Assembly (NCBI GenBank): GCA_029263455.1
Contig: JAJCXM010000022.1
Coordinates: forward strand, 62,001 to 126,000
DNA from: Holophagae bacterium
GTDB lineage: Bacteria > Acidobacteriota > Holophagae > Acanthopleuribacterales > Acanthopleuribacteraceae
DNA length: 64,000 nt
Reading direction: 5' to 3'
Positions 16,509-25,333 of the stretch are shown here, piece by piece. The notes under the pieces were generated by a model. The model was not told where the DNA came from. It was given only the letters and a program-made list of their open reading frames with translations, and made no database searches. The position numbers and the translations under genes are program-made. Numbering within the stretch: position 1 is the first letter of the stretch; each line of letters opens with the position of its first letter.

Positions 16509-16554
16509 AGGAATAACTTCTTTAAATACACATATTTACGCATCTCGTGTTGAT

Positions 16555-16569
16555 CAAATCAGCGATTTG
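16555..16569. promoter_or_regulatory. Palindrome upstream of the hcp promoter
   Basis: CAAATC-AGC-GATTTG is a perfect 6-3-6 inverted repeat 46 bases upstream of the -24 box. Sigma-54 activators bind such palindromes upstream of the promoter, so it is a candidate enhancer site. The distance is shorter than usual and there is only one copy. Confidence 0.3.
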
Positions 16570-16649
16570 CTTGTTCCGAAAACGGAGTAGTTGTTCTTTG
16601 CCACGAACAAGTTCACAAGCGATGTGAGCCAGCTCACGCGGGCTTCTAG

Positions 16650-17558
16650 TTATTGGTAACTGATGTGTTCTTCAAGGAACTGGTTTAGTGAAAAGGCTGC
16701 GCCAATGAAGCCAGATAAACAGCCTGCTGTCACCAGCGACAAGACCCACGAGCCAGGAACAAATACGAGACCTAGTTCAGCTAATAGGTTGGCTGGGTGA
16801 TTGCTCAAATAGTGAGCCAAACCAACGTAACCAAGGAAGAGGATCAAGACGCCCAGCACGGCACCAACAAAGCCTTGCAAAAAACCTTCAATCAAAAATG
16901 GGCCGCGAATATAGGCGCGGGAAGCGCCGACAAGTTTCATTATGTCCACCTCCTCGCGGCGAGCGAAGAAGGTCAATTTCAGGACGTTTGAAATGGTAAA
17001 GACCGACGCGAATATCATGATTGCCCCAAATAACCATCCAGCCATTTCAACCATTCGACCAAGAAATGCCAACCTCTCCACCACATCGCGGTCGTAGGAC
17101 ACCTGTTCAACCCCGGGCTGCGATTCAATCAGCGTACGTAGTTCAATAATCGAATCGGTGTCCTCGTCACTATTCAACTTCACGCGAAAGGAGGCAGGAA
17201 AGGGGTTGGAGCTTAAGGCGTCTGATATGTCCCGATAGGAACTGAATTCAGACTCGAATCGGCGCCAAGCGTCCTCTTTGGAAATGAACTCCGATGATTC
17301 GACCGTGACTTGATTACTCAAGAGCTTGGATAGGGTTTCCTGTTGTTGATCATTGAAGTCGTCATCTAGAAATATGTGAAACTGGAGATTGCGTTCCCAG
17401 CCCATGGAAACACTTCGCAAGTTATGACCAAGCAGTAAAAATGATCCTAATATGAAGATGGCAAGGGTAATAGTCCCGATAGAAAGCAGATTCAAGACTC
17501 TTGAGCGCCACAAATTGGTGATTGCTTCTGAAAGTGAAAAAAACAGGTATCGGATCAT
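16650..17558 (-). CDS. ftsX: Cell division protein FtsX
   Basis: The 302-residue inner-membrane protein has the FtsX layout: one N-terminal membrane helix (residues about 22-45), a periplasmic domain of about 120 residues, then three more helices near the C-terminus (GWLFGAIMIFASVFTI, GFVGAVLGVLILFLGYVGL and LVTAGCLSGFIGAAFSL). The block RREEVDIMKLVGAS is the cytoplasmic loop that contacts FtsE. With FtsE it transmits ATP hydrolysis to periplasmic murein hydrolases at the septum. It overlaps ftsE by ATGA. Confidence 0.95.
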   Translation of the reverse strand: MIRYLFFSLSEAITNLWRSRVLNLLSIGTITLAIFILGSFLLLGHNLRSVSMGWERNLQFHIFLDDDFNDQQQETLSKLLSNQVTVESSEFISKEDAWRRFESEFSSYRDISDALSSNPFPASFRVKLNSDEDTDSIIELRTLIESQPGVEQVSYDRDVVERLAFLGRMVEMAGWLFGAIMIFASVFTISNVLKLTFFARREEVDIMKLVGASRAYIRGPFLIEGFLQGFVGAVLGVLILFLGYVGLAHYLSNHPANLLAELGLVFVPGSWVLSLVTAGCLSGFIGAAFSLNQFLEEHISYQ

Positions 17559-18244
17559 AGGGCCAAATCGACTCTGTCATTTGGTGCGGAATCTCCAGTA
17601 ATGCGCCCATTCTGGATGGTCAATACGCGACCTTGGATTCGTTGGATCATGTCTCGGTCGTGTGTTGCGATGAGTACAGTTGTGCCGCGCATGTTGATTT
17701 TCACAAATAATTTCATGATCTCGGCAGCCATTTCGGGGTCCAAATTTCCAGTTGGCTCATCGGCTAAGAGCAGAACGGGATCGTTGACAATCGCACGCGC
17801 GATGGCGACACGTTGTTGTTCACCACCAGATAGTTGTAATGGGTAAAACATGGTTTTGTGCTGTAAGCCGACTTGTTTGAGCACACTCAGTGCTCGTTGA
17901 CGACGTTCCTTTAGGTCTACACCTAATGTTTTGAGAACAAAGGTTACATTTTCAAAAACCGTTTTGGTCTTGATCAATTTGAAATCTTGGAAAACGACAC
18001 CAATCGCACGCCGCAAACGCGGGATTCGGTGTAGCGGAAGTGAAGACACATTTTGTCCGTTGACTAGAATCTGTCCCTTGGACGATATTTCTTCGCGGAT
18101 GATTAACTTAAGCAAAGTCGTTTTTCCGGCCCCACTAGGGCCTGTCAGAAATGTGAACTCGCCGGGATTCATGCGCAGCGAGACGTCTGAGAGTGTGTAA
18201 GACTCGCCAGAATACTTTTTGAAGACGTGATAAAAACGGATCAT
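17555..18244 (-). CDS. ftsE: Cell division ATP-binding protein FtsE
   Basis: The 229-residue ABC ATPase has Walker A (GPSGAGKTT), a Q-loop (VFQDFKLI), the signature LSGGEQQRVAIARAI, Walker B (LLADEPTGNLD) and a switch histidine (IATHD). The order ftsE-ftsX with a 4-base overlap and the close match of VFQDFKL identify it as FtsE rather than another exporter ATPase. The downstream lytic transglycosylase fits a cell-wall cluster. Confidence 0.96.
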   Translation of the reverse strand: MIRFYHVFKKYSGESYTLSDVSLRMNPGEFTFLTGPSGAGKTTLLKLIIREEISSKGQILVNGQNVSSLPLHRIPRLRRAIGVVFQDFKLIKTKTVFENVTFVLKTLGVDLKERRQRALSVLKQVGLQHKTMFYPLQLSGGEQQRVAIARAIVNDPVLLLADEPTGNLDPEMAAEIMKLFVKINMRGTTVLIATHDRDMIQRIQGRVLTIQNGRITGDSAPNDRVDLAL

Positions 18245-18288
18245 GGCGAACTCATGTTAGCGAATCAAAGTGTCTGCGACAACCTACG

Positions 18289-20586
18289 TTAGCGTGCGGA
18301 CAAAATCACATCAGGAATTTGAATGATTGTTGTCTCTGTTTCCGGTTCATAAGTTGAGCGGTAATGGTGGTAGGCGCCCATAACTTTGTGACAGTATTGT
18401 CGAGTCTCTTGGTAGGTAATATCCCAAACAAATTGAACTGGATCAAAACGATCGGCCATGGATCGCCAGCGTTGGACCGCGTCTTCGCCGGCATTATAGG
18501 CCGCGACCGAATAGAGAGGAACATCGCCTAGACTGTTCATGAGGGTATCGACATAAGCGGCGCCTAATGAGACAGAGATGTCTGCGTCATATAGTTCGTT
18601 AAGTTCAAGTCCCTCTCGCCCAAGGCCTGAGGCCACGCGTTTTGCAGTAGATGGAATGAACTGCATCAATCCCCGCGCACTGGCTCCGGATTTAGCTTGT
18701 TCATCAAAACGGCTCTCTTCACGGATAATGGCCAAGAGTAAATAGGGGTCCACCCCTGCTGTGTGTGATCGGTCGTTAACTAATTTCTCGAATCCGATTG
18801 GATAGAGTAGTTGTCTTATTTCCTGCGGCAGTGTTTCAAAAGGAAGCCACCTGGGAAAGCTCTTGGCCAGTATTTCAGCATGGTAAATGGACGAATTAAA
18901 ACGATGACCTGCCATGTACCAGCGAGACTTTAGATAATGAATACCTAACTTATCCAAATCATGGTTGCGGTCCGACAATGAATCCGCGGCTAAATCGAAA
19001 CGGGCCAAACGGATCCATTTTTGTGTCGACGGATGTTGCATCCCGATTTCCTCGTAACTTAGCGGATCAAAAACGGGGATTCGTTTAGCCAATTGTGCTG
19101 CAAACGGATGTTGGCTCTTTTCGTTACCCGCAAGGTAATAGCCAGCCAAAAGGCTTTGTCTGTCTTTCTTTGAGGCAATTTCCTGCAATTCGAAGTCATA
19201 TAGATCGGTAGCCTCTTTCTTGGTGTGATTGATCAAGGCCCGAGCCACTAGACCCGTGTAATGGTTTGGGTCTTTACGGGCTATGTCTAACCAGGCTGAA
19301 AGGGCTTTCGACTTGGCGCCCTCCTGCCAATTAATTAAGCCTTCCCAGAGCACTAATTCAGCTAGTTCTTGTCGGTCGGGTCCCTGTGCGCGGTAGCGAG
19401 CAAGATGCTTGGTTGCCTCAAATGTCTTATTGAGGTGAAGCGACCAAACAACCCCATTCCTGTGATAGAAGCGCATCATCCAAGTGGGCGCATCGCCCTT
19501 TTGCAACTCGTCGTGCCAGGCTTGAAACTGATCGTATTTCCCTAAACGCCGTAAAGCTAGCGCTTTGATCTTCGCCATTTCGAACTTCCACTTTGAGCTG
19601 GTAGCGTCAGTCATGGCACGGTCCGATATGTGTATGACATCGTGGTCGCGGCCTACCATGAACAGGGCACGAGCTAATTGAAATTTAGCCATGCCCTCAT
19701 ATTTTGATCCACGTAGGTCTTTGGCTGCCCGTTCAAAAACTTGAGCGGCGTTAGCTGGATTCTCTCTCTTTAGCTGTGTAAGTGCCTTAAAGTAGGTGGC
19801 TTTAGCTGCACTTGTAGTGGACGGATTGGCAGCAATAATGGCGGAATAACATCCGTCGGATTCATCAAATACACGATTTCTGTAATACACCCATGCATAC
19901 ATCTCAAGATTCGCGCTACGGCTTGTGAAGGGTTCCTTTTCAGCCTGTCTTTGAAGTGCGACAACCTGGAGGGCCTCATCACTGGCTGGATACCTACGAG
20001 CCAATGCGGCCACGACTCGTCGCGCTGCAGTCTTATTACCTAAGGCGTAATGAATTTCTGCTGCATGTAACAAGGCGGGAAGACGGTATCTTGAAGGTAC
20101 TCGTGAAGCATGCAAACGATTGAAATAACTTAGTGCCCGCGTAAGGTTGCCGGTTTCTTTTGCACATTGACCGGACATCAGCTGTTTGCGGCGTAATTGA
20201 TTTCGACTTAGAGCCCGATCTTGAGAACTGCGTAGGATGTCTAACGCTTTTGAGGGCTGACCAGTGGCAATCAGAGATTCCGCATATTCAAGTGTGACAA
20301 CTGGATCATCAGTGGTCTTCAGCGCCTGTTCATAACGCGAAACAGCGTTGCCGACCAAGCGTTCGCTCAAATAAATCCATGCCAGTGTGATATTGAACTG
20401 TTCTGATTGGAAGCGTTCGCCATTGCTTCGTTCCATGATGTGTAGGACGCGTTTCGCATCATACCAGCGTTGCGTTTGACAGTGCTGTTGCACCTCTTGG
20501 ATCCATTGCAACCAAGCAACGTTTGGAAACGAGCTAAGCGATGGAGCTGTTGTCGTCGTACACAGCACAAGGAGACAGATGAGCAT
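18289..20586 (-). CDS. Lytic murein transglycosylase with TPR-like superhelix (Slt type)
   Basis: The 765-residue exported protein begins with a short hydrophobic signal. A long helical-repeat region follows (repeats such as RALSYFNRLHASRVP). The C-terminal SLT domain starts near residue 610. The catalytic glutamate is in AIIREESRFDEQAKSGASARG, followed by GLMQFIPSTAKRVA and the YNAG-type motif VAAYNAGEDAVQRW. It cleaves peptidoglycan glycan strands to 1,6-anhydro ends in the periplasm, like E. coli Slt70 but longer. It lies upstream of ftsE on the same strand (44-base gap) and may share its operon with the HIT gene (6-base gap). Confidence 0.92.
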   Translation of the reverse strand: MLICLLVLCTTTTAPSLSSFPNVAWLQWIQEVQQHCQTQRWYDAKRVLHIMERSNGERFQSEQFNITLAWIYLSERLVGNAVSRYEQALKTTDDPVVTLEYAESLIATGQPSKALDILRSSQDRALSRNQLRRKQLMSGQCAKETGNLTRALSYFNRLHASRVPSRYRLPALLHAAEIHYALGNKTAARRVVAALARRYPASDEALQVVALQRQAEKEPFTSRSANLEMYAWVYYRNRVFDESDGCYSAIIAANPSTTSAAKATYFKALTQLKRENPANAAQVFERAAKDLRGSKYEGMAKFQLARALFMVGRDHDVIHISDRAMTDATSSKWKFEMAKIKALALRRLGKYDQFQAWHDELQKGDAPTWMMRFYHRNGVVWSLHLNKTFEATKHLARYRAQGPDRQELAELVLWEGLINWQEGAKSKALSAWLDIARKDPNHYTGLVARALINHTKKEATDLYDFELQEIASKKDRQSLLAGYYLAGNEKSQHPFAAQLAKRIPVFDPLSYEEIGMQHPSTQKWIRLARFDLAADSLSDRNHDLDKLGIHYLKSRWYMAGHRFNSSIYHAEILAKSFPRWLPFETLPQEIRQLLYPIGFEKLVNDRSHTAGVDPYLLLAIIREESRFDEQAKSGASARGLMQFIPSTAKRVASGLGREGLELNELYDADISVSLGAAYVDTLMNSLGDVPLYSVAAYNAGEDAVQRWRSMADRFDPVQFVWDITYQETRQYCHKVMGAYHHYRSTYEPETETTIIQIPDVILSAR

Positions 20587-20592
20587 GGTTGT

Positions 20593-20925
20593 TTAACCGG
20601 GAGGCCACCCCATTGGGCGGCCGCCAAGAATATGGAAGTGGATATGGTAAACCGATTGGCCAGCTTGAGCACCGTTGTTCGTAACTAAGCGATAGTCTGT
20701 TAGCCCTTGTTCGGCGGCAATCTGTTTGGCGCGAAAGAGAAGCGTGCCCATTAACTGAATGTCGTCAGAGCTCATGTCCGAAAGCGACTTTATCGGTTTC
20801 TTGGGTATGACCAAGATATGTACCGGAGCTTTGGGGCTGATGTCTTTGAAGGCACAGACTTCGTCATCATTGTAAACGATGTCTGCTGGCATTTCCCCAT
20901 CAATGATTTTTTGAAAAATACTCAC
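20593..20925 (-). CDS. HIT family nucleotide-binding protein (HinT-like)
   Basis: The 110-residue protein has the histidine triad HIHFHILGGRPMGW at the C-terminus and the N-terminal block IFQKIIDGEMPADIVYNDD. HinT-like enzymes hydrolyse adenosine phosphoramidates and acyl-adenylates. The length and ending GWPPG match the bacterial HinT branch. The start is GTG. It lies 6 bases after the pseudokinase stop and 6 bases before the lytic transglycosylase, so it is probably co-transcribed with both. Confidence 0.93.
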   Translation of the reverse strand: MSIFQKIIDGEMPADIVYNDDEVCAFKDISPKAPVHILVIPKKPIKSLSDMSSDDIQLMGTLLFRAKQIAAEQGLTDYRLVTNNGAQAGQSVYHIHFHILGGRPMGWPPG

Positions 20926-20931
20926 CTAGCC

Positions 20932-23016
20932 TCACCTTGCTTTGAAGTGAATGCCGACATGGGTCCAGACCTTTACTTTGACGCCGAGCTTCTCAGCGGG
21001 TGAGAAACGCAACTTGCTAGCGTGCTTGAGTGCCTTGTCGGGCATGTCATAATCATCCTCGAATTTAGCCATCGGGTTACGTACCATTTCAACATCTTCA
21101 ACCCGACCGCGTTCGTCGACTAAAGCTCGAACCAAGAATGTTTTGACTTCGCCTTTTCGCACGGTGCCATTTTTTACGGCCTTGGTTGGAACAGGTAGGT
21201 ACTTGAGCGTGTCTTGCAAGACAGGCTGTACGACGGTGTCGTCGATTTCCACTAAGTCGCCCTCTTGCGGAGGTGTCGGGACAGAGGTTTTCACTTTATC
21301 GGGCTGTGTTGGGACAACATCTTTTTTGACCGTGGTCGTTATGGGCACCGATTCAGTCTTTTTCTCTTGAGGTTTATTCGTGTTTGCCGTCGATGGTTTA
21401 TTGGTTGCGACCTGGCTGTCGGTCGACGTGTCTTTTGTCTCAGCTGGAAGCGGCTGCTGAATCGGAGGTGTTGTTTCGACTGTCTTAGTTTCAGGCTCAG
21501 GTTCGTCCGCTTTCGCTTGCGCGGCTGCTTCTAGTTTGGCCCTTTCGGCTTCTATGGCCTGGCGTTCCACCTCTGTTTGCCGTTGAAGCTCTTCAAGTTG
21601 CCGTTGTTGCTCCTTGAGCTGAGACTCAAGAGCTGCACGTTGTTTGGCAGTTTCGATTTTTTGATCAAGCTCACTGATTTCGCTCTTTACTTGTTCGGCC
21701 TCGGATTCTCGTTCAGTGCGCTGCTTTTCTTCGATCTGTGAACGCAGGGCCTCGATCTGCAAGCGCATGATTTCTTCTTTTTCGCTGGCGTCGCTTTCCT
21801 GTTGTAAACGGCGTTCTTCGAGTAGTTGTTGACGCTGCTCGTCAAACTTGTCGACGCTTGCATTTGTGCCCTTGGGTAAAAAGAGAAAAACGGCCACCGC
21901 GATCGCCGCAACGGCTGCTACGCCAATACCGATAAAGAGTCCTGTGTTCGATTTGGCGGGTGCTTTAGAGGTAGCCGAAACGACACCCGATGCAGAGTAG
22001 GACCCTGCACCTGTATAGGATGCTCCGGTCCCTGGATCGGTCGTCGGAACAGGAGGCGCTTGCGCGACTGATCCATCGAAATGGGTCTCGCGTTCACTTT
22101 TGATCTGAGCGTTAATGGCTTCAATATCGGTACGAAACGCGGAGTGCATAAAGAAAGCGAGATTAAATGTTGTGGGGCTGTACTCACCTGAAAATATCAG
22201 ACTCTCAATCTCGCGCGCCATTGATTGAACATCGACATACGTCTTGTCGGCACCAGGGTCTATGGCTGCCGAAAGGATCGATCGAATCGACTCGGGAATG
22301 GGCTCCATGTCTGACGCTGTATCGGTGCATTGGATACGATTAGCTGCGTCTATATCTCGTCCATCGGCATAAAAAGACTGACCTGTGATCATCTCGAATA
22401 GGATGATGCCCGTTGCAAAAATATCGAGCCGTTCCGGACCGCCTCCACCTGAATGACGAGGATCAGGTAGATAAGGATTTAAGAATCCCTCAACTTGAGG
22501 ATTGCTCGCGATGACGTTCTTGAGTGCCGAGCTCAGGGCAAAACCCTTTAGTTTGATTTCGCCTTCATTAGTAATGAATACGAAGGAAGGATGGACCAAA
22601 CCGTGATGCACGTTCTTACTTTTTGCATAGGCTAGGGCGTTGGCCAATTTGTTAGCAACTAACAACGCATGGTCAATCGAAAACGGAAACCCTTCACTTC
22701 TAGATCGATCTAGAACGTTTTGAAGGCTGAATCCTTCGAGGTATTCATAAACTGAAGCCAACGTCGTGCCTTGTTGCACCGCCGTCAATTTCTTGGTGAT
22801 GTTGGTGTGTTCAAGCTTAGCCGTAGTCAAACTTTGACTCATAACTTGATCAATAAACCCTGCATTTGCAGAAAGGTTTGGATTGACGATGTCTAGTCTC
22901 ACATGCTGTGTGAGCCGACCACCTTCTATTTCTCCTGCCCGATAAGAGGTAAACAACGCATGTTGTTCTTCCTGTTGGAGCAGGGTGTAATTCTCAAGCT
23001 TTTCAAAACCGGTCAT
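20932..23016 (-). CDS. Membrane pseudokinase with coiled coil and TonB-like C-terminal domain
   Basis: The 694-residue protein has an N-terminal Ser/Thr-kinase fold (about 1-280) with recognisable C-lobe blocks (DIFATGIILFEMITGQSFY). The catalytic residues are gone: HRDLKPEN reads HHGLVHPSFVF, DFG reads KGF, and the VAIK lysine region reads HVRLDI. A single membrane helix lies near residues 356-378 (LFIGIGVAAVAAIAVAVFLF). A Glu/Gln-rich coiled coil (385-500) and a Pro/Thr-rich linker follow. The last 90 residues resemble a TonB C-terminal domain (FLVRALVDERGRVEDVEMVRN, LRFSPAEKLG). It may couple a cytoplasmic binding event to the periplasm or outer membrane. It has a GGAGG ribosome site. Confidence 0.88.
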   Translation of the reverse strand: MTGFEKLENYTLLQQEEQHALFTSYRAGEIEGGRLTQHVRLDIVNPNLSANAGFIDQVMSQSLTTAKLEHTNITKKLTAVQQGTTLASVYEYLEGFSLQNVLDRSRSEGFPFSIDHALLVANKLANALAYAKSKNVHHGLVHPSFVFITNEGEIKLKGFALSSALKNVIASNPQVEGFLNPYLPDPRHSGGGGPERLDIFATGIILFEMITGQSFYADGRDIDAANRIQCTDTASDMEPIPESIRSILSAAIDPGADKTYVDVQSMAREIESLIFSGEYSPTTFNLAFFMHSAFRTDIEAINAQIKSERETHFDGSVAQAPPVPTTDPGTGASYTGAGSYSASGVVSATSKAPAKSNTGLFIGIGVAAVAAIAVAVFLFLPKGTNASVDKFDEQRQQLLEERRLQQESDASEKEEIMRLQIEALRSQIEEKQRTERESEAEQVKSEISELDQKIETAKQRAALESQLKEQQRQLEELQRQTEVERQAIEAERAKLEAAAQAKADEPEPETKTVETTPPIQQPLPAETKDTSTDSQVATNKPSTANTNKPQEKKTESVPITTTVKKDVVPTQPDKVKTSVPTPPQEGDLVEIDDTVVQPVLQDTLKYLPVPTKAVKNGTVRKGEVKTFLVRALVDERGRVEDVEMVRNPMAKFEDDYDMPDKALKHASKLRFSPAEKLGVKVKVWTHVGIHFKAR

Positions 23017-23061
23017 GGTTCATGCCTCCGCGCCGCAGACAGTCCAGCTTTGTCTTTTGAC

Positions 23062-23111
23062 CCCTCTAATAAAGCTAACAGAATTGTTGATTAAGTCAAC
23101 TGATTAGAGGG
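23062..23111. repeat. Nested inverted repeat between lapB-like gene and pseudokinase
   Basis: CCCTCTAAT (23062-23070) is the exact inverse of ATTAGAGGG (23103-23111). Inside it is GTTGA-TTAAG-TCAAC (23086-23100). The structure lies after the LapA-LapB gene and before the pseudokinase, both on the minus strand. It could be a long-stem terminator, or an operator near a possible promoter (TTGACG with CATTAT 16 bases on). No U-run follows. Confidence 0.4.
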
Positions 23112-23170
23112 AATAATGCCAGTTCGACGAATGCCGTCAATTGCTTAATCGGACAAAGTGGCTGAATCAA

Positions 23171-24490
23171 TTAGTAATAAATTGGAGCAGAACCCAGCGG
23201 TTCGCGATTGAGAGACGATATTTCAAGCTCAATGGTGTTCCACGAATGACAGTCGTGGCAGCGTGCAGACCAGTCATCATGCCTAGCGGTACAGTTTGTA
23301 CAATAAAAGTCACGATCAAGCGGGCTTTGAGTTGAAACGAATTCGCGAATTAGTTGGAAAGCTTCGCCTTCACGATCTAGACGAGCGAGCACGTCAGCCA
23401 GGCGCAAATTAAGACTAGCGCTGTCTACGCCAACCTTCTTCAGCGGGTTGAAAATTTTGAACGCATCATCCATCATTTCTAAATTCTGATAGAGCTTACC
23501 TAGTTGGAACGCCACATCATGTCCGCGTTCTTTAACCATCAGTTGTCGATAAATCTGTATCGCATCCTCAGGTCGATCATGTTCGATATAATAGGCCTCG
23601 ATTAGAGCCAAGAAAATGCCATTACCTGTCTGACGGTAAGCTCGTTCATAGATGTCAAAGGCCTTCTTGGCCTCGTTTTTTGCCAATAATGAAGAGGCCC
23701 ATAGGATGTAAATTGGCACAAAGTCAGGATATTGTTTGCTTGCATCCTGCACGTCAGCTAACAGTGTTTTGCCCACCCCGTCGCGGTCGACTCGTTGTTT
23801 GAGATGCTCATAAAGATAACCAGGTCGTCGTTCGTCAACCAAATCGGGCCTTTGTGTTTGTAGGTATGCCAATGATTCAAGACACTCGGACCAACGTCTT
23901 TTCCGTTCCAATAGTTCCAATTTGAGTAATCGCCCTTTGATGGCGGCGGGTTCCTGTTTTAATTGTTCTTCCAGGGCATCTAGGGCCTCGTCCACTTTTC
24001 CTTTTTGAGCAAGGCTTTCAATCCAGGGATAGGCGAACGCTGGTGTCTTGTGGCGCGCAAAGGCTTCGCGAAGAAAATCGTGGCAACGTGTCGCATCACC
24101 GATGCCCACCAATGCGGCGTATCTCATTTCATCAATCTTGGCAGAATCGCGCCCCACCTTTTCCAATTCACTAAGGGCTTCTCGATAATTTTCGTGGGCT
24201 AATAAGTGTTCTGCGCGTTTTAGGGCCTGCGCCCTGTTCTTTTGTGATTGAGCGTCTTTCACTAAGCCCTTTTGAGTGCGTTTCTGTCGCCACAAGCCCA
24301 AACCCATGATCATGGATACCATGACGCTGACCAGTAATAGAGAGGTCAGCCATGCGCGAATAAGGACAAATTGAAATCGGCCAAAAGTAACTTCCGTCAA
24401 CAGCGCTGTCCGATTTTGTTGGTAAAACAGGAAGACAACAAACGCAGTTATGAACACCAATATGGCGGCGACGATCCAGCGATTACGCAT
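23171..24490 (-). CDS. lapB: LapA-LapB fusion, LPS assembly/regulation TPR protein
   Basis: The 439-residue protein starts with two membrane helices (WIVAAILVFITAFVVFLFY and LTSLLLVSVMVSMIMGLGLW) separated by a short QNRTALLTEV segment, the layout of LapA (YciS, DUF1049). LapB-like tetratricopeptide repeats follow (residues about 75-390). The C-terminal zinc ribbon is C-X2-C-X10-C-X2-C (YCTNC and RCHDC). In E. coli LapA and LapB are separate adjacent proteins that control LpxC turnover by FtsH and coordinate LPS assembly. Here they appear as one chain. I chose the ATG at 24490, 4 bases after the rlmH stop; an upstream ATG at 24571 would overlap rlmH. It is the last gene of the rplU operon. 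Confidence 0.88.
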   Translation of the reverse strand: MRNRWIVAAILVFITAFVVFLFYQQNRTALLTEVTFGRFQFVLIRAWLTSLLLVSVMVSMIMGLGLWRQKRTQKGLVKDAQSQKNRAQALKRAEHLLAHENYREALSELEKVGRDSAKIDEMRYAALVGIGDATRCHDFLREAFARHKTPAFAYPWIESLAQKGKVDEALDALEEQLKQEPAAIKGRLLKLELLERKRRWSECLESLAYLQTQRPDLVDERRPGYLYEHLKQRVDRDGVGKTLLADVQDASKQYPDFVPIYILWASSLLAKNEAKKAFDIYERAYRQTGNGIFLALIEAYYIEHDRPEDAIQIYRQLMVKERGHDVAFQLGKLYQNLEMMDDAFKIFNPLKKVGVDSASLNLRLADVLARLDREGEAFQLIREFVSTQSPLDRDFYCTNCTARHDDWSARCHDCHSWNTIELEISSLNREPLGSAPIYY

Positions 24491-24494
24491 AATT

Positions 24495-24953
24495 TTACTC
24501 GTGATGATAAGGGTGATTGGCGCGAATACAGAACGCCCGATAAATCTGCTCCAGGAGCAAGATTCGTGCAAACCCGTGAGTCAATGTCATACCGCTCAAG
24601 GATAACACATCGTTTGCTCGATCTTTGACAGCTTGACTGACACCGAAGGCGCCGCCAATGATCCAGCTCACGTCACGGCTTTCAATTTGACGAAGATGTA
24701 AATATTTAGCCAACTCCTGTGACGAAGATTGCTTGCCAGTCTCATCCAGAAGAATGACCCATTCGTGACTGGGGATCTGCTGCAGCAGCCGCTCACCTTC
24801 ACGATCTATTTGGTCTTTGTCTTGAGCAATAGGTTTAATGGCTTTGTCTTCAAAGCTTGTGAAATGCTTGATACGATCTGAGTAACGGCGACAGAGATCG
24901 CTCGTTAAACGGTCGCCATTGGCCCGACCTACCCATATCAACCGGTGCCTCAT
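24495..24953 (-). CDS. rlmH: 23S rRNA (pseudouridine1915-N3)-methyltransferase
   Basis: The 152-residue SPOUT methyltransferase methylates pseudouridine 1915 in helix 69 of 23S rRNA. The deep-knot SAM site is visible as SWIIGGAFGVSQAV and the C-terminal block LSGMTLTHGFARILLLEQIYRAFCI. The typical final motif NHPYHHE is close to the family's GxPYH. It overlaps the rsfS stop by one base, in the common rsfS-rlmH order. Confidence 0.96.
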   Translation of the reverse strand: MRHRLIWVGRANGDRLTSDLCRRYSDRIKHFTSFEDKAIKPIAQDKDQIDREGERLLQQIPSHEWVILLDETGKQSSSQELAKYLHLRQIESRDVSWIIGGAFGVSQAVKDRANDVLSLSGMTLTHGFARILLLEQIYRAFCIRANHPYHHE

Positions 24954-25315
24954 TAGTCGGAGGCAATAGGGTAAACAACTTTGCCATCATGCCATAATTC
25001 TTCAAGCGCGTAATAGTCGCGTTTCTCTTGGTTAAAAATGTGCACAATGACATCGCCAAAATCTAGCAGACACCACTCGCCAGTTTGTAACCCTTCAATA
25101 CTCAGCGCTTGAACGTTATGCTTCTTCATGTCTACGAGTAGATGTTCAGCAATTGATTTGATGTGCGTCGACGATGTGCCGGACATAAACACAAAGTAGT
25201 CGGCGAACGCGCATAAGTCGCTGACCTGGATAGCGCGTAAGTCGGCTGCTTTGAACTCGTTCGCCTTTTCCAAAAGGTTTTGCAGCAAGTGCTCGATTGG
25301 CTGTTGGTCGGTCAT
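24953..25315 (-). CDS. rsfS: Ribosomal silencing factor RsfS
   Basis: The 120-residue protein binds L14 on the 50S subunit and blocks subunit joining when nutrients are short. Family blocks are visible: DLCAFADYFVFMSGTSSTHIKSIAEHL and the C-terminal WCLLDFGDVIVHIFNQEKRDYYALEELW, each quoted here only as position markers around residues 30-60 and 85-110. It sits between obgE and rlmH as in many bacteria. Confidence 0.96.
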   Translation of the reverse strand: MTDQQPIEHLLQNLLEKANEFKAADLRAIQVSDLCAFADYFVFMSGTSSTHIKSIAEHLLVDMKKHNVQALSIEGLQTGEWCLLDFGDVIVHIFNQEKRDYYALEELWHDGKVVYPIASD

Positions 25316-25333
25316 AGGCTCACTTCCATTGAT

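Noticed and set aside
16448-16543. Upstream in-frame extension of hcp
   Set aside because: It lies over the sigma-54 promoter and has no ribosome site, whereas the ATG at 16447 has AAGGAG and gives the normal Hcp length.
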